From: Corynebacterium senegalense
Lineage (GTDB): Bacteria; Actinomycetota; Actinomycetes; Mycobacteriales; Mycobacteriaceae
Assembly: GCF_900411315.1 (NCBI RefSeq)
Contig: NZ_LS990887.1
Location: 445,554-508,712 of the forward strand
Length of the DNA: 63,159 bases
Direction: 5' to 3'
Part shown: positions 20,954-31,675 of the stretch, in pieces
Layout: each line of letters starts with the position of its first letter
How positions within the stretch are numbered: position 1 is the first letter of the stretch
Notes under the pieces: model-generated
Told to the model about the DNA's origin: nothing
Database searches by the model: none
What the model saw: only the letters and a program-made list of their open reading frames with translations
Made by a program: the position numbers and the translations under genes

Positions 20954-21436
20954 CTACGCCTTGCCCCTCCCCCGCTGCGCCTGGTGCGCCAGGTGGGCCT
21001 GGTGCGCCTGGAAGGTCAGGTCGCGCCGCTCCTGGCGGCGGTCCGGCGCGGCCTCCACCCACGACACCAGAGCCATCTCGGTGCGGCGGTCCGCCGCGAA
21101 CTCGTAGGCTCCCGCGGGGCAGTCCAACTGCAGGACCACCGACACCCCCGGCATGAAGTCGGCCTCCTGCTCGGTCAGCTCCCGCAGCCCGGTGATCGAG
21201 ATGTCGCGGCGCGCCAGCGCGAGGTCCCGGGAAAACGAAAGGGAGCGGAGCTTGAAAAACTCAAGTTCCTCTCCCTTGTAACGCAGCACCCCGTGGCGCC
21301 AGCCGTGCAGGCCAGACGCCGGAAGCTGGCGAAACAGGCCCCGGGCGCCGGCGTTGCGGACCCGCACGAACCGCCAGACGGCCGCAGCCCCCGCGAGGGC
21401 GCACACGATCAGAAGCGCAACAACCACAAACTTCAT
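20954..21436 (-). CDS. DUF2550 membrane protein
   Basis: 160 residues with one N-terminal membrane helix (KFVVVALLIVCALAGAAAVW), then a cytoplasmic domain typical of DUF2550, which follows atpC in corynebacteria and mycobacteria. Function unknown. The C-terminus carries an imperfect HQAH repeat (FQAHQAHLAHQAQ) made by CAGGTGCGCC-like DNA repeats. GGACAGGAG precedes the ATG. It has its own promoter between it and atpC, and an intervening hairpin, so it is probably not part of the atp mRNA. Confidence 0.8.
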   Translation of the reverse strand: MKFVVVALLIVCALAGAAAVWRFVRVRNAGARGLFRQLPASGLHGWRHGVLRYKGEELEFFKLRSLSFSRDLALARRDISITGLRELTEQEADFMPGVSVVLQLDCPAGAYEFAADRRTEMALVSWVEAAPDRRQERRDLTFQAHQAHLAHQAQRGRGKA

Positions 21437-21503
21437 CCGCTACTCCTGTCCAGTGGAAACGCCGGTCTACCGCGCGAGACTTACACGCGCGTCCTACCCG
21501 GCA

Positions 21504-21531
21504 ATTCTAGTGCGCCGCCCGTGCAATGCAA
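21504..21531 (-). promoter_or_regulatory. Promoter of the DUF2550 gene
   Basis: Minus strand: -35 TTGCAT (complement of 21526-21531), 16-bp spacer, -10 TAGAAT (complement of 21504-21509). The start would be near 21497, giving a leader of about 60 nt with a good Shine-Dalgarno. This is the most canonical promoter in the window. Confidence 0.6.
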
Positions 21532-21564
21532 TCAGCCGAACGACGGACGCAGGACGCGGAAATG

Positions 21565-21597
21565 CTCAAGCCCCCGCCACAGGGGCGAGGGCTTGAG
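21565..21597 (-). terminator. Terminator of the atp operon
   Basis: CTCAAGCCC (21565-21573) pairs perfectly with GGGCTTGAG (21589-21597), with inner GC pairs in the loop. It lies 24 bp after the atpC stop. The U-tract on the minus strand is weak (AGCATTTCC). Confidence 0.65.
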
Positions 21598-21620
21598 GCT
21601 GTGAGACAGGCCTGCCGGGC

Positions 21621-21992
21621 CTAGCGGGCGGAGCTGCGGCGCACGGCCGCGAGTTCCGCCTCGGCGCGAGCCTTGAGAAGCTCGTCTTCATTGCCGAGCT
21701 CGCTCTCCGCGGAGGCCGAGTCGACCTCGTCGGCAAAGATGGCGTAGTCCGCGAGGACCGTCACCTTGTCGCCTTGCACGGAGAGGAAGCCGCCCTGCAC
21801 CGCGGCGACGATCCGCTCGCCCTCAATCGGGCGGATGGTGACGACGCCGTTCTCCTTGAGCTGGCCAAGAAGGGGCTCGTGGCCGGGCAGAATGCCGATC
21901 TCACCCTCGGTGGTCTGGGCCGTGAGGATGCTGGCCTGACCCGACCAGAGCATGCGGTCGACCGAGACCAGTTGCACGGTGATTTCAGCCAT
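21621..21992 (-). CDS. atpC: ATP synthase F1 epsilon subunit
   Basis: 123 residues; central-stalk subunit that links gamma to the c-ring and can restrain ATP hydrolysis. The start [19 protein letters not shown] and the [12 protein letters not shown] motif are typical. The C-terminal helical part is short, as usual in actinobacteria. ATG 21992 follows AGGAGGGCC; longer upstream reading is out of frame with homologues. Last gene of the operon, 10 bp after atpD. Confidence 0.97.
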   Translation of the reverse strand: MAEITVQLVSVDRMLWSGQASILTAQTTEGEIGILPGHEPLLGQLKENGVVTIRPIEGERIVAAVQGGFLSVQGDKVTVLADYAIFADEVDSASAESELGNEDELLKARAEAELAAVRRSSAR

Positions 21993-22002
21993 GTCGGCCC
22001 TC

Positions 22003-23490
<1,488 letters not shown>

Positions 23491-24465
23491 TTAGTCACTT
23501 TCTCCGCTACCGGACAGCGCCCCGGCGCCGCCGATAATCTCGGTGATTTCCTGGGTGATTTTTGCCTGACGGGCTTGGTTGGCCTCACGCGACAGGTTGT
23601 TGGCCAGGTCCGTCGCGTTATCCGTCGCGTTCTTCATGGCGGTTCGGCGCGAGGCGGACTCGGACGCCGAGGACTCCAAGAAGATCGAGTACAGGGTCCT
23701 CGAGACGTACGCCGGGAGCAGCTCCTCCATGAGGGTGTCCGGGTCCGGCTCGAAGTCCATGTCGGGCTGGACATCGCCGCTGGTGGTGAGCATGTCCTCC
23801 TGCTCGTAATCGAGCTCGGTGAGAACCGGCTCGATCGGCAGGAGCTGGTGGACACGCGCCTCCTGGGTCAGCATGGAGACGAACTCGGTGTAGACGACGT
23901 GCACCTGGTCGAAACCACGCACGCGCTCGCCTTCCGCAGCGTTCAGTCCCTCGCGCCACTCAACGTCGCCCTCGGAACCGGCGAGGAAGCCGTTGACGAT
24001 GTGGTGGCGCACATCGTGCGTGCCCTCCCACGTCGGCTTCTGCGACCAGCCGGTCCACGCGCCAGCGACATCCATGTCGCGGAAGCGGAAGTGCGTGACG
24101 CCCTTGCCGCCCGTGACGTAGCGAACGACCTCGTAGCCGGCGTCGGTGAGCATGCGCTCGAGCTCCGCCGTCTTCTTCAGGACGTTGTGGTTGTAACCGC
24201 CAGCCATACCGCGGTCAGAGGTGACCACGAGGATTGCTGCGACCCGACCGTTCTCACGCTCGTGGAGCATGGGGTGGTCGAGGGAGCTCGCAGCCGCGAG
24301 GCGTTCCATGACGCGCAGCATCTCGTCCGCGTACGGCTTCGCCGCTTCGACGCGCTGCTGGGCCTTGGTGATCTGCGAAGTAGCGATCAGCTCCTGGGCC
24401 TTGGTGATCTTCTTCGTGGAGTTGACGGACCGGATGCGGTCACGCAATTCGCGAAGTGTTGCCAT
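23491..24465 (-). CDS. atpG: ATP synthase F1 gamma subunit
   Basis: 324 residues, longer than the ~287 of E. coli. N- and C-terminal helices of the rotor shaft are clear (ATLRELRDRIRSVNSTKKITKAQELIA; ATDLANNLSREANQARQAKITQEITEI). The extra length lies in an acidic stretch around QEDMLTTSGDVQPDMDFEPDPDT, in the globular part between the helices, where actinobacterial gamma subunits have insertions. Confidence 0.97.
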   Translation of the reverse strand: MATLRELRDRIRSVNSTKKITKAQELIATSQITKAQQRVEAAKPYADEMLRVMERLAAASSLDHPMLHERENGRVAAILVVTSDRGMAGGYNHNVLKKTAELERMLTDAGYEVVRYVTGGKGVTHFRFRDMDVAGAWTGWSQKPTWEGTHDVRHHIVNGFLAGSEGDVEWREGLNAAEGERVRGFDQVHVVYTEFVSMLTQEARVHQLLPIEPVLTELDYEQEDMLTTSGDVQPDMDFEPDPDTLMEELLPAYVSRTLYSIFLESSASESASRRTAMKNATDNATDLANNLSREANQARQAKITQEITEIIGGAGALSGSGESD

Positions 24466-24512
24466 GGTGTACTCTCCTCCCTTCCTTTAGTAGTGCGTTT
24501 CCAAGCAGGGGG

Positions 24513-26147
24513 CTACTTGGCGCGGTTGACGTTGAGCTGGTGCTTGGAGACCTCGCTGGAATCCAGCGGCTCAGCCTCGGGCTCGCGCACGACGCGCTGG
24601 CCCTCGCTGGTCTGGAAACCGCGCGCGAACTCGTCGTTGACGCGCTTGAGCGTCTCCTTCGACTGATCGTCGAGGGCTGCGCCGCCGGCGATCTGCTCGT
24701 AGACCTCAGGGGCGTTGGAGCGGATGTGCTCCTGCAGCTCGGACTCGTAACGGCGGACGTCTGCGACGGGAACGACGTCGAAGGCGCCCTCGTTGGCCAG
24801 CCAGATGGAGATGATCTGGTACTCGACCGGCTGGGGGGAGTTCTCCGGCTGCTTCAGCAGCTCGACGAGGCGCTGGCCGCGCTCGAGCTGGCGCTTCGAG
24901 GCGGAGTCCAGGTCGGAGGCGAACGCGGCGAAGGCCTCGAGGTCGCGGTAGGCCGCGAGGTCAAGACGCAGGTTGCCGGCGACCTTCTTCATGCCCTTGG
25001 TCTGCGCGGCGCCGCCGACACGGGACACGGAGATGCCCACGTCGATAGCCGGGCGCACGCCCTGGTTGAAGAGGTCAGACTGGAGGAAGACCTGGCCGTC
25101 GGTGATCGAGATGACGTTCGTTGGGATGAAGGCACCCACGTCGTTCGCCTTGGTCTCGATGATCGGCAGCGCGGTCAGGGAGCCGGCACCGAGCTCGTCG
25201 TTGAGCTTGGCCGCGCGCTCCAGGAGGCGGGAGTGCAGGTAGAACACGTCGCCCGGGTATGCCTCGCGGCCCGGCGGGCGGCGCAGCAGCAGGGAGATGG
25301 CGCGGTAGGCCTCGGCCTGCTTGGTCAGGTCATCGTAAATGACCAGGACGTGCTTGCCCTGGTACATCCAGTGCTGGCCCAGGGCCGCACCGGAGAACGG
25401 AGCGAGCCACTTGAAGCCGGCGGAGTCGGATGCCGGGGCGGCCACGATGGTGGTGTACTCCAACGCGCCGTGCTCCTCGAGGGTGGCGCGGACACCGGCG
25501 ATGGTCGAGCCCTTCTGGCCGACGGCGACGTAGATGCAGCGCACCTGCTTCGAGGGATCGCCGGTCTCCCAGTAGGACTTCTGGTTGAGGATGGTGTCGA
25601 TGCAGACCGCGGTCTTGCCGGTCTTGCGGTCGCCGATGATCAGCTGGCGCTGACCGCGGCCGATCGGGGTCATCGCGTCGATGGCCTTGATACCGGTGGC
25701 CATCGGCTCCTCGACCGGCTGGCGGTCGAGAACGCCGGCGGCCTGCAGCTCAAGCGCGCGCTCCTCGGTGGATTCGATGGGGCCCAGGCCGTCGATAGGC
25801 TGGCCCAGCGGGTTGATCACCCGGCCGAGGAAGTTCTCCCCGACCGGGATGGACAGGACCTCGCCGGTCCTCTTGACTTTGTCGCCCTCGGTGAGGGTCT
25901 CGAAGTTGCCCAGGACAACGACACCGATGGTGTCGGTCTCCAGGTTCTGCGCTACGCCGATGACACCGTTGGGGAACTCGAGCAGCTCATTCGTCATGCA
26001 GCCCGGCAGCCCAGAAACCTGGGCGATGCCGTCTGCAGCCGAAGTCACCACGCCGACCTCCTCACGGGAGGCCTCCGCAGAGTAGCTCGAGGTGTAGTTC
26101 GCTATCGCGCTACGGATCTCATCGGAGGAGATCGTCAGCTCCGCCAT
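24513..26147 (-). CDS. atpA: ATP synthase F1 alpha subunit
   Basis: 544 residues; non-catalytic nucleotide-binding subunit. P-loop GDRKTGKT. The last ~40 residues ([23 protein letters not shown] and onward) extend beyond the E. coli protein; mycobacterial alpha subunits have a comparable C-terminal extension that suppresses ATP hydrolysis. I chose the ATG at 26147 ([11 protein letters not shown]), preceded by GCAGGAAGAAC, over a longer frame that starts 11 codons upstream. Confidence 0.97.
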   Translation of the reverse strand: MAELTISSDEIRSAIANYTSSYSAEASREEVGVVTSAADGIAQVSGLPGCMTNELLEFPNGVIGVAQNLETDTIGVVVLGNFETLTEGDKVKRTGEVLSIPVGENFLGRVINPLGQPIDGLGPIESTEERALELQAAGVLDRQPVEEPMATGIKAIDAMTPIGRGQRQLIIGDRKTGKTAVCIDTILNQKSYWETGDPSKQVRCIYVAVGQKGSTIAGVRATLEEHGALEYTTIVAAPASDSAGFKWLAPFSGAALGQHWMYQGKHVLVIYDDLTKQAEAYRAISLLLRRPPGREAYPGDVFYLHSRLLERAAKLNDELGAGSLTALPIIETKANDVGAFIPTNVISITDGQVFLQSDLFNQGVRPAIDVGISVSRVGGAAQTKGMKKVAGNLRLDLAAYRDLEAFAAFASDLDSASKRQLERGQRLVELLKQPENSPQPVEYQIISIWLANEGAFDVVPVADVRRYESELQEHIRSNAPEVYEQIAGGAALDDQSKETLKRVNDEFARGFQTSEGQRVVREPEAEPLDSSEVSKHQLNVNRAK

Positions 26148-26189
26148 GTTCTTCCTGCTCTCGGTAGTTTGTTCCAGCATATTTTCTGT

Positions 26190-27023
26190 CTAGTAGGCCA
26201 TCTGTGCGGCGAGGTCGGCGCGCAGGCGCGTGATCTTGCCGCGCGTGGAGCCGTCGATTTCCTCGTCGCCAACACGGACGATCATCCCGCCGAGGAGGCT
26301 GGGGTCAACCTCGGTGTGGATGGCGATGTCCTGGCCGTAAATGTTGTGAAGCTTGCCCGCGAGCGCCTCGCGCTGGGACTCGTTGAGAGCCTCGGCGGTC
26401 GCCACGCGCGCGACGGTCTTGCCGCGCAGCTCCGCGACCTCCGCGGCGACTGCGGCGAGGTCGTCGATCGGGTTGCGCTCGGGGCGGCCGATGACCTGCA
26501 GAGCAAGCGCCTCGGTGAACATGGTCACCTTGCCGTAGATGACGCTTGCCAGCAGGCCGCGCTTCTGCTTCGCCTCTGCCGTCCTGTCGGAGAGCAGCTG
26601 GGTGAGCTGCTTCTCGTTTTCCAGCAGAACCGAGAGCTGGAAGAGCTCGCTCTCCACCTGCTCGAGCTGGCCCTGCCCCTGCGCGCCGAGCATCAGTGCA
26701 CGGCGGCCGAGGTGGACGAGACCGCGACGCATGTCGCGCGACGAGGACCACTCCTGGCTGGCTGCTGCGTGCAGGATCTGGCGCGTCGGCTCCGCCACCT
26801 TGGCGCCGAAGACATCGTTGAGGATGCCCTCGCGCTGGGTGGCGTCGAGCGACGGGTCGGCGGCTGCGACGCGCAGGGCGCGCTCGCCGTCGAGCTGGTC
26901 GACGACGAGGAAGAGCTCGGTGCCGATCTGCGCGGCTACAGCGACGGAGTCGTCGGCGGTGCGAACCAGCTCATCGAGCTTGTTCGCCACGGTCTTCTGT
27001 GCTTCGCGACTAGCTGCCTTCAT
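26190..27023 (-). CDS. atpH: ATP synthase F1 delta subunit (extended)
   Basis: 277 residues against ~178 in E. coli; corynebacterial delta subunits are this long. The C-terminal half holds the conserved OSCP/delta pattern (LFTEALALQVIGRPERN region, VDPSLLGGMIVRVGDEEIDGS). The N-terminal ~100 residues are an added helical region (AALVRTADDSVAVAAQIGTELFLVVDQL). It starts 5 bp after atpF and connects the b stalk to the F1 head. Confidence 0.95.
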   Translation of the reverse strand: MKAASREAQKTVANKLDELVRTADDSVAVAAQIGTELFLVVDQLDGERALRVAAADPSLDATQREGILNDVFGAKVAEPTRQILHAAASQEWSSSRDMRRGLVHLGRRALMLGAQGQGQLEQVESELFQLSVLLENEKQLTQLLSDRTAEAKQKRGLLASVIYGKVTMFTEALALQVIGRPERNPIDDLAAVAAEVAELRGKTVARVATAEALNESQREALAGKLHNIYGQDIAIHTEVDPSLLGGMIVRVGDEEIDGSTRGKITRLRADLAAQMAY

Positions 27024-27028
27024 CTCGC

Positions 27029-27607
27029 CTACTTCCTCGTCGAGACGCCGTTGAGCCCGTCGAGCTCAGCAAGGAAGTCGTCGATCGTGTTGGAACGGCG
27101 GGTGGAATCCGACAGCTCCGTGCCGAGCAGGCGCTCGGCGAGGGAGATCGAGTTCTGGCCCATCTCGTTGCGCAGCTCCGAGACAACCTGCTCGCGGGAT
27201 GCGAGCAGCTGCTTCTCGCCGGCCTCGACGATGCGGCGGGACTCCGCCTCAGCGTTGGCGCGAGCCTGTGCCTCGATCTCCTTGCCGCGCGCACGGGCGG
27301 CCTCGCGGATCTCGGCGGCCTCGGCGCGTGCCTCGGCCAGCTCGGCGTTGTTCTTTTCCAGGGCAGCCTTGGCCTCAGCCTGGGCGACCTGAGCACGCTC
27401 AATGCCGCCCTTGATCCGATCTTCGCGCTCAGCGAGAACTTCCTGGAACTTGGGAAGGACATACTTCCAGAACAGCAGGAAGACGACGATGAAGACGACC
27501 AAAGACCAGAACACGTCGTACATGGGAGGCAGGAGGATCGAGGGCTCTCCCTCCATCGGGAGGTGCTCGCCTTCCGCCGCCACGATAAATTCAGTGACGT
27601 TCGTCAT
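27029..27607 (-). CDS. atpF: ATP synthase F0 b subunit
   Basis: 192 residues; peripheral stalk. A single membrane helix ([21 protein letters not shown], about 31-51) follows a short acidic N-terminus, and then a long Ala/Glu/Arg-rich coiled coil runs to the C-terminus. There is one b-type gene, not the b/b-delta pair of mycobacteria. Confidence 0.97.
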   Translation of the reverse strand: MTNVTEFIVAAEGEHLPMEGEPSILLPPMYDVFWSLVVFIVVFLLFWKYVLPKFQEVLAEREDRIKGGIERAQVAQAEAKAALEKNNAELAEARAEAAEIREAARARGKEIEAQARANAEAESRRIVEAGEKQLLASREQVVSELRNEMGQNSISLAERLLGTELSDSTRRSNTIDDFLAELDGLNGVSTRK

Positions 27608-27654
27608 AGGTTGCTCCTGATCTAAAAAGGTTTACGTTGTGGCGTTGGTTCTTT

Positions 27655-28811
<1,157 letters not shown>

Positions 28812-28841
28812 GCCCTCGGCCAAAGTTGTAACGCTCAGCGT

Positions 28842-28950
28842 TCTCTCCCGTTCTCGGGCCGCACCCGGCGAACGGGTGCGGTGCGATGGACGTCTTCAAG
28901 TCGACTGCAGCCGCGGCGGACTCCGTCGCACATCAGCGACCGCGGTGCAG
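28842..28950 (-). ncRNA. Structured 5' leader element of the atp operon (related to the rho leader)
   Basis: Transcript order: a long hairpin (28950-28905, CTGCACCGCGG with CCGCGGCTGCAG), TGAAG, then GCACCGCACCCG forming hairpin CCGCACCC/GGGTGCGG (28881-28874 with 28866-28859, 7-nt loop), then GAACGG and GGGAGAGA (28849-28842). The same ordered motifs occur before rho at 37591-37680. CCCGTTC in the loop arm (28876-28870) can also pair perfectly with GAACGGG (28853-28847), which would break the main hairpin. It ends about 30 nt before the atpB start. Family not recognised. Confidence 0.5.
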
Positions 28951-29023
28951 GGGATGTTTCTTCAGGCAGTTCGACGCCAACTCGCAAGCAGGCCCATAGC
29001 TACCTCAAGCAAACCCAGCGGAT

Positions 29024-29029
29024 AGCCTA
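29024..29029 (-). promoter_or_regulatory. Probable -10 box of the atp operon
   Basis: TAGGCT on the minus strand; the start would be near 29017, giving a leader of about 205 nt to atpB. No convincing -35 at 16-18 bp. The GlxR-like site lies about 110 bp further upstream. Confidence 0.4.
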
Positions 29030-29137
29030 ACAGGTCGACGGGCATTCCGGCGTGTCAGGGGGTGGCTGTTTCGCACCCCCTCCCGGTTTCGCGGAAAGGT
29101 GGCCCGCCGGGGGCGCCGAGCAGCACTTTTACACTTT

Positions 29138-29153
29138 TGTAACATTTGTCACA
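29138..29153. promoter_or_regulatory. GlxR (CRP-type) binding site upstream of atpB
   Basis: TGTAACATTTGTCACA; on the minus strand TGTGACAAATGTTACA. It fits the CRP/GlxR consensus TGTGA-N6-TCACA at 9 of 10 fixed positions. It lies between the atpI-like gene and the atp promoter. GlxR control of the atp operon by cAMP is reported in C. glutamicum (from memory), so this is expected here. Confidence 0.6.
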
Positions 29154-29189
29154 CACGCCTTGCCGGGCGCGCCCGGGCAGCGCCGCGCG

Positions 29190-29681
29190 TCAGCGGCCGA
29201 TGTAGCCCACCCGCGAGGTGATCACACCCCACGCCTCCGCCGAGAGGACCACCACCAGGGCGATGATCGCGGTGACACCGAAGGCCGTGTGGTCGTAGAA
29301 CTGCAGGTCACGGATGAGCACGAGGACGATGATCAAGACCACCATCTTGACCAGCCACCCGCCCAGCACTATCGCCATGGTCGTCGACGGCGAGGTCCCC
29401 GAGGTCGCGAGCACGGAGGCGGCGGTAAGCAGCACGAACCCCCCGCCGATGGCGATGCCGAGCAGCACCGCCCACAGCCCCGGCAGGCCGCGCGCGGCCC
29501 CCCACCCCATGAGCGAGACGATCGTCAGGCCGACGAGGACCCAGCCGCCGAGCCGCAGCGCCCGCACGAGGGGTCGGCGCGGGTCGTCGAAGTCTGTAGC
29601 GTCGGCGACGACGAGGTCGCGCTCGCTTGACGACGCCCCAGCGGCGCCGCCTCCGTTGTCATCTCGCGGGGAAGTGTTCAC
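29190..29681 (-). CDS. AtpI-like small membrane protein
   Basis: 163 residues: a hydrophilic N-terminus of ~45 residues, then four hydrophobic helices. The position directly upstream of atpB and the four-helix pattern fit the actinobacterial AtpI/assembly-factor slot, thought to help c-ring assembly; sequence similarity to AtpI is weak. GTG 29681 lies 8 nt after TAGGAT (29690-29695), so it is probably leaderless and transcribed from its own promoter. Its stop is followed by the GlxR-like site, so the rest of atp has a second promoter. Confidence 0.65.
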   Translation of the reverse strand: MNTSPRDDNGGGAAGASSSERDLVVADATDFDDPRRPLVRALRLGGWVLVGLTIVSLMGWGAARGLPGLWAVLLGIAIGGGFVLLTAASVLATSGTSPSTTMAIVLGGWLVKMVVLIIVLVLIRDLQFYDHTAFGVTAIIALVVVLSAEAWGVITSRVGYIGR

Positions 29682-29689
29682 GGGGCCAC

Positions 29690-29695
29690 ATCCTA
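29690..29695 (-). promoter_or_regulatory. -10 box of the atpI-like gene
   Basis: TAGGAT on the minus strand, 8 nt before GTG 29681; leaderless start predicted. Confidence 0.45.
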
Positions 29696-29850
29696 CCGGC
29701 GGAGCCAGCGGCGAGGTAAACCTGCGGCTACCAGCACGGATCGGTGACGCATCGCGCAGCCACCTCGACCGTGGGCGCTCCGTCCGTGCACAACCCCCGG
29801 AAGAGGCCTACCCTGGCGCCCACACAACGAACCGACAACAGGAGGTCAAC

Positions 29851-30558
29851 GTGTCCAGCACGGAAACCAACACCACCAACGACAGCGCAGCACCCGGCAC
29901 CGTCGCCGTCATCGGCGCCCACGGCAAGGTGGCCCGACTCGCCATTCCCCGCCTCGCGGAGCAGGGCTACGAGGTCATCGGCGTCATCCGGAACCCGGAC
30001 CACGCGGGCGACGTCGAGGCGGACGGGGCCACCCCGGCCGTACTCGACATCCAGGAGGCCGACGAGGCGGTGATCGAGGACCTGCTGCGCTCCCGGGGCG
30101 TCGATACGCTCGTGTGGTCCGCTGGTGCCGGCGGGGGCAGCCCGGAGCGTACGTGGGCCATCGACCGTGACGCGGCGATCCGCTCCATGGACGCCGCCGC
30201 CAAGGCCGGGGTGCGCCACTACGTCATGGTGTCCTACTTCGGCGCCGGGCCCGACCACGGCGTCGACGAGGACAACAGCTTTTACCCCTATGCGCAGGCC
30301 AAGACGGAGGCCGACGCCCACCTCGAGAGCTCGGGGCTAAACTTCACGCTGCTGCGGCCCAGCCGCCTCACACTCGAGGAGGCAACGGGCAAAATCGACG
30401 CCTCCTCCACCACCGCGAAGGAGACGAGCAGGGACAACGTCGCCGCGATGATCGCCGCCTCCGTCGCGCACGGTCCCGCCGCAGACGCCGCGCCGCTGAA
30501 CAGGGTGATCGAGTTCAACGACGGCGAGACGCCCATCGAGGACGTCTTCAGCGCGTAA
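29851..30558 (+). CDS. NAD(P)-binding atypical SDR (NmrA/YwnB-like)
   Basis: 235 residues. N-terminal Rossmann motif VAVIGAHGKVARL (about 19-31), MVSYFGAG strand and YPYAQAKTEAD with the YxxxK pair, as in atypical short-chain reductases of the NmrA/NAD-dependent epimerase group. Substrate unknown. GTG 29851 follows AGGAGG with 5-nt spacing, which decides the start. A TACCCT at 29809-29814 is a possible -10. It converges on the FAD oxidoreductase with a 22-bp gap made of a tandem duplication. Confidence 0.8.
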   Translation: MSSTETNTTNDSAAPGTVAVIGAHGKVARLAIPRLAEQGYEVIGVIRNPDHAGDVEADGATPAVLDIQEADEAVIEDLLRSRGVDTLVWSAGAGGGSPERTWAIDRDAAIRSMDAAAKAGVRHYVMVSYFGAGPDHGVDEDNSFYPYAQAKTEADAHLESSGLNFTLLRPSRLTLEEATGKIDASSTTAKETSRDNVAAMIAASVAHGPAADAAPLNRVIEFNDGETPIEDVFSA

Positions 30559-30589
30559 AATCCCCTAGCCCAGAAATCCCCTAGCCCAG
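30558..30589. repeat. Perfect 16-bp tandem duplication across a stop codon
   Basis: AAATCCCCTAGCCCAG occurs at 30558-30573 and again at 30574-30589. The second copy contains the TAG stop of the minus-strand FAD oxidoreductase; the first copy gives a spare stop just beyond it. It fills the whole space between the two convergent genes. Confidence 0.9.
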
Positions 30590-31666
30590 TCGGGTGCGGG
30601 TCAGCGCCACCACCGCTTCCCTGCCCGCCCGGTTCGCACCCACCGTGGACTGGGACGGCCCGTAGCCGATAAGGAAGAGTCGCGGCTCGTCCAGGCTGCG
30701 CGAGGCCGCAACCCGATAGCCCCCGGCAGCGGTGCGCAGGCCCAGCGGGGCGAGGTGGCGCAGCGCGGGCCGGTAACCCGTTGCCCAGAGAATGACATCG
30801 GCGGGTTCGAAGCTGCCGTCCGGCATGCGGACCCCAGTCGGCTCGATGGACGCAAACATGGGGTGCCAGATGAGTACCCCGCGCTTCTCCGCTTCAATCA
30901 CCCAGGGCTGGCGGCCCATTCCCGTGGCCCGCACCACGCTGCCCGGCGGCAGACCCTTCCGGGTGCGCTCGGCCACCTGTTCGACTCCCCTCGCCAGGCG
31001 GTCCGAGCCCAGTTCCTCCCAGACGGGTTCGCGGCGGCTCACCCAGAATGTGTCGGTGACGCGCGAGATCTCGTTGAGCAGCTGTGTCGCTGAGACGCCC
31101 GCGCCGACAACCACGACCCGCTTCCCCGCGAAATCCTCGGCGCTGACATAGTCGCGTGTATGCAGCTGCGTGCCTGCGAACGTTTTCTGACCGGGGTACG
31201 CAGGCCAGTAGGGACGGTCCCAGGTGCCGGTGGCGTTGATGATGAAGTCTGCGGTGATGGACGTGGCGTCGTCAAGCTCGGCGTGTAGCCGGCCTTCGGG
31301 CGCGAACGCTGGCTCGAGGCTCTTTCTCGTCACGCGTGAAACGGCGACGGGGCGGGCCACGCGCAGGTCGAACTCCTCCTCGAAGCGCGCGAAGTAGGAC
31401 GGCACAGCCACGTTCGAGCGCTCATCCGGGCCGGGTGCCTCGAACGTCATCCCCGGCAGGTCGAAGATCCCGTTGACCGTGGACATGGTCAGCGAGTCCC
31501 AGCGGTGCTGCCACGCGCCACCCGGCGCCGGGTTTCGGTCCACCACCATGAAGGTCCTGTCTTCCTCGCCCGCCCGGGCCAGGGGGACGAAACCGCGTCG
31601 CTGCAGGTGATACGCCGCTGACAACCCGGCCTGGCCTGCGCCGATGACGAGGACATCCGTGAACAT
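30581..31666 (-). CDS. FAD-dependent oxidoreductase (flavin monooxygenase-like)
   Basis: 361 residues with two dinucleotide-binding motifs: FAD site VIGAGQAGLS (7-16) and NADPH site VVVGAGVSATQ in the middle; the ILWATGYRP motif near the C-terminus is typical of the flavin-containing monooxygenase / CzcO-type family. Substrate unknown. It starts 9 bp after the wecA stop, without a clear ribosome binding site, so it may be read from the same mRNA. Confidence 0.8.
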   Translation of the reverse strand: MFTDVLVIGAGQAGLSAAYHLQRRGFVPLARAGEEDRTFMVVDRNPAPGGAWQHRWDSLTMSTVNGIFDLPGMTFEAPGPDERSNVAVPSYFARFEEEFDLRVARPVAVSRVTRKSLEPAFAPEGRLHAELDDATSITADFIINATGTWDRPYWPAYPGQKTFAGTQLHTRDYVSAEDFAGKRVVVVGAGVSATQLLNEISRVTDTFWVSRREPVWEELGSDRLARGVEQVAERTRKGLPPGSVVRATGMGRQPWVIEAEKRGVLIWHPMFASIEPTGVRMPDGSFEPADVILWATGYRPALRHLAPLGLRTAAGGYRVAASRSLDEPRLFLIGYGPSQSTVGANRAGREAVVALTRTRLG

Positions 31667-31675
31667 GGGCCCGCG

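Noticed and set aside
20954..21040. HQAH repeats at the end of the DUF2550 gene as a possible regulatory repeat array
   Set aside because: The repeats are imperfect, in frame and lie in a low-complexity tail; simple slippage in coding DNA explains them.
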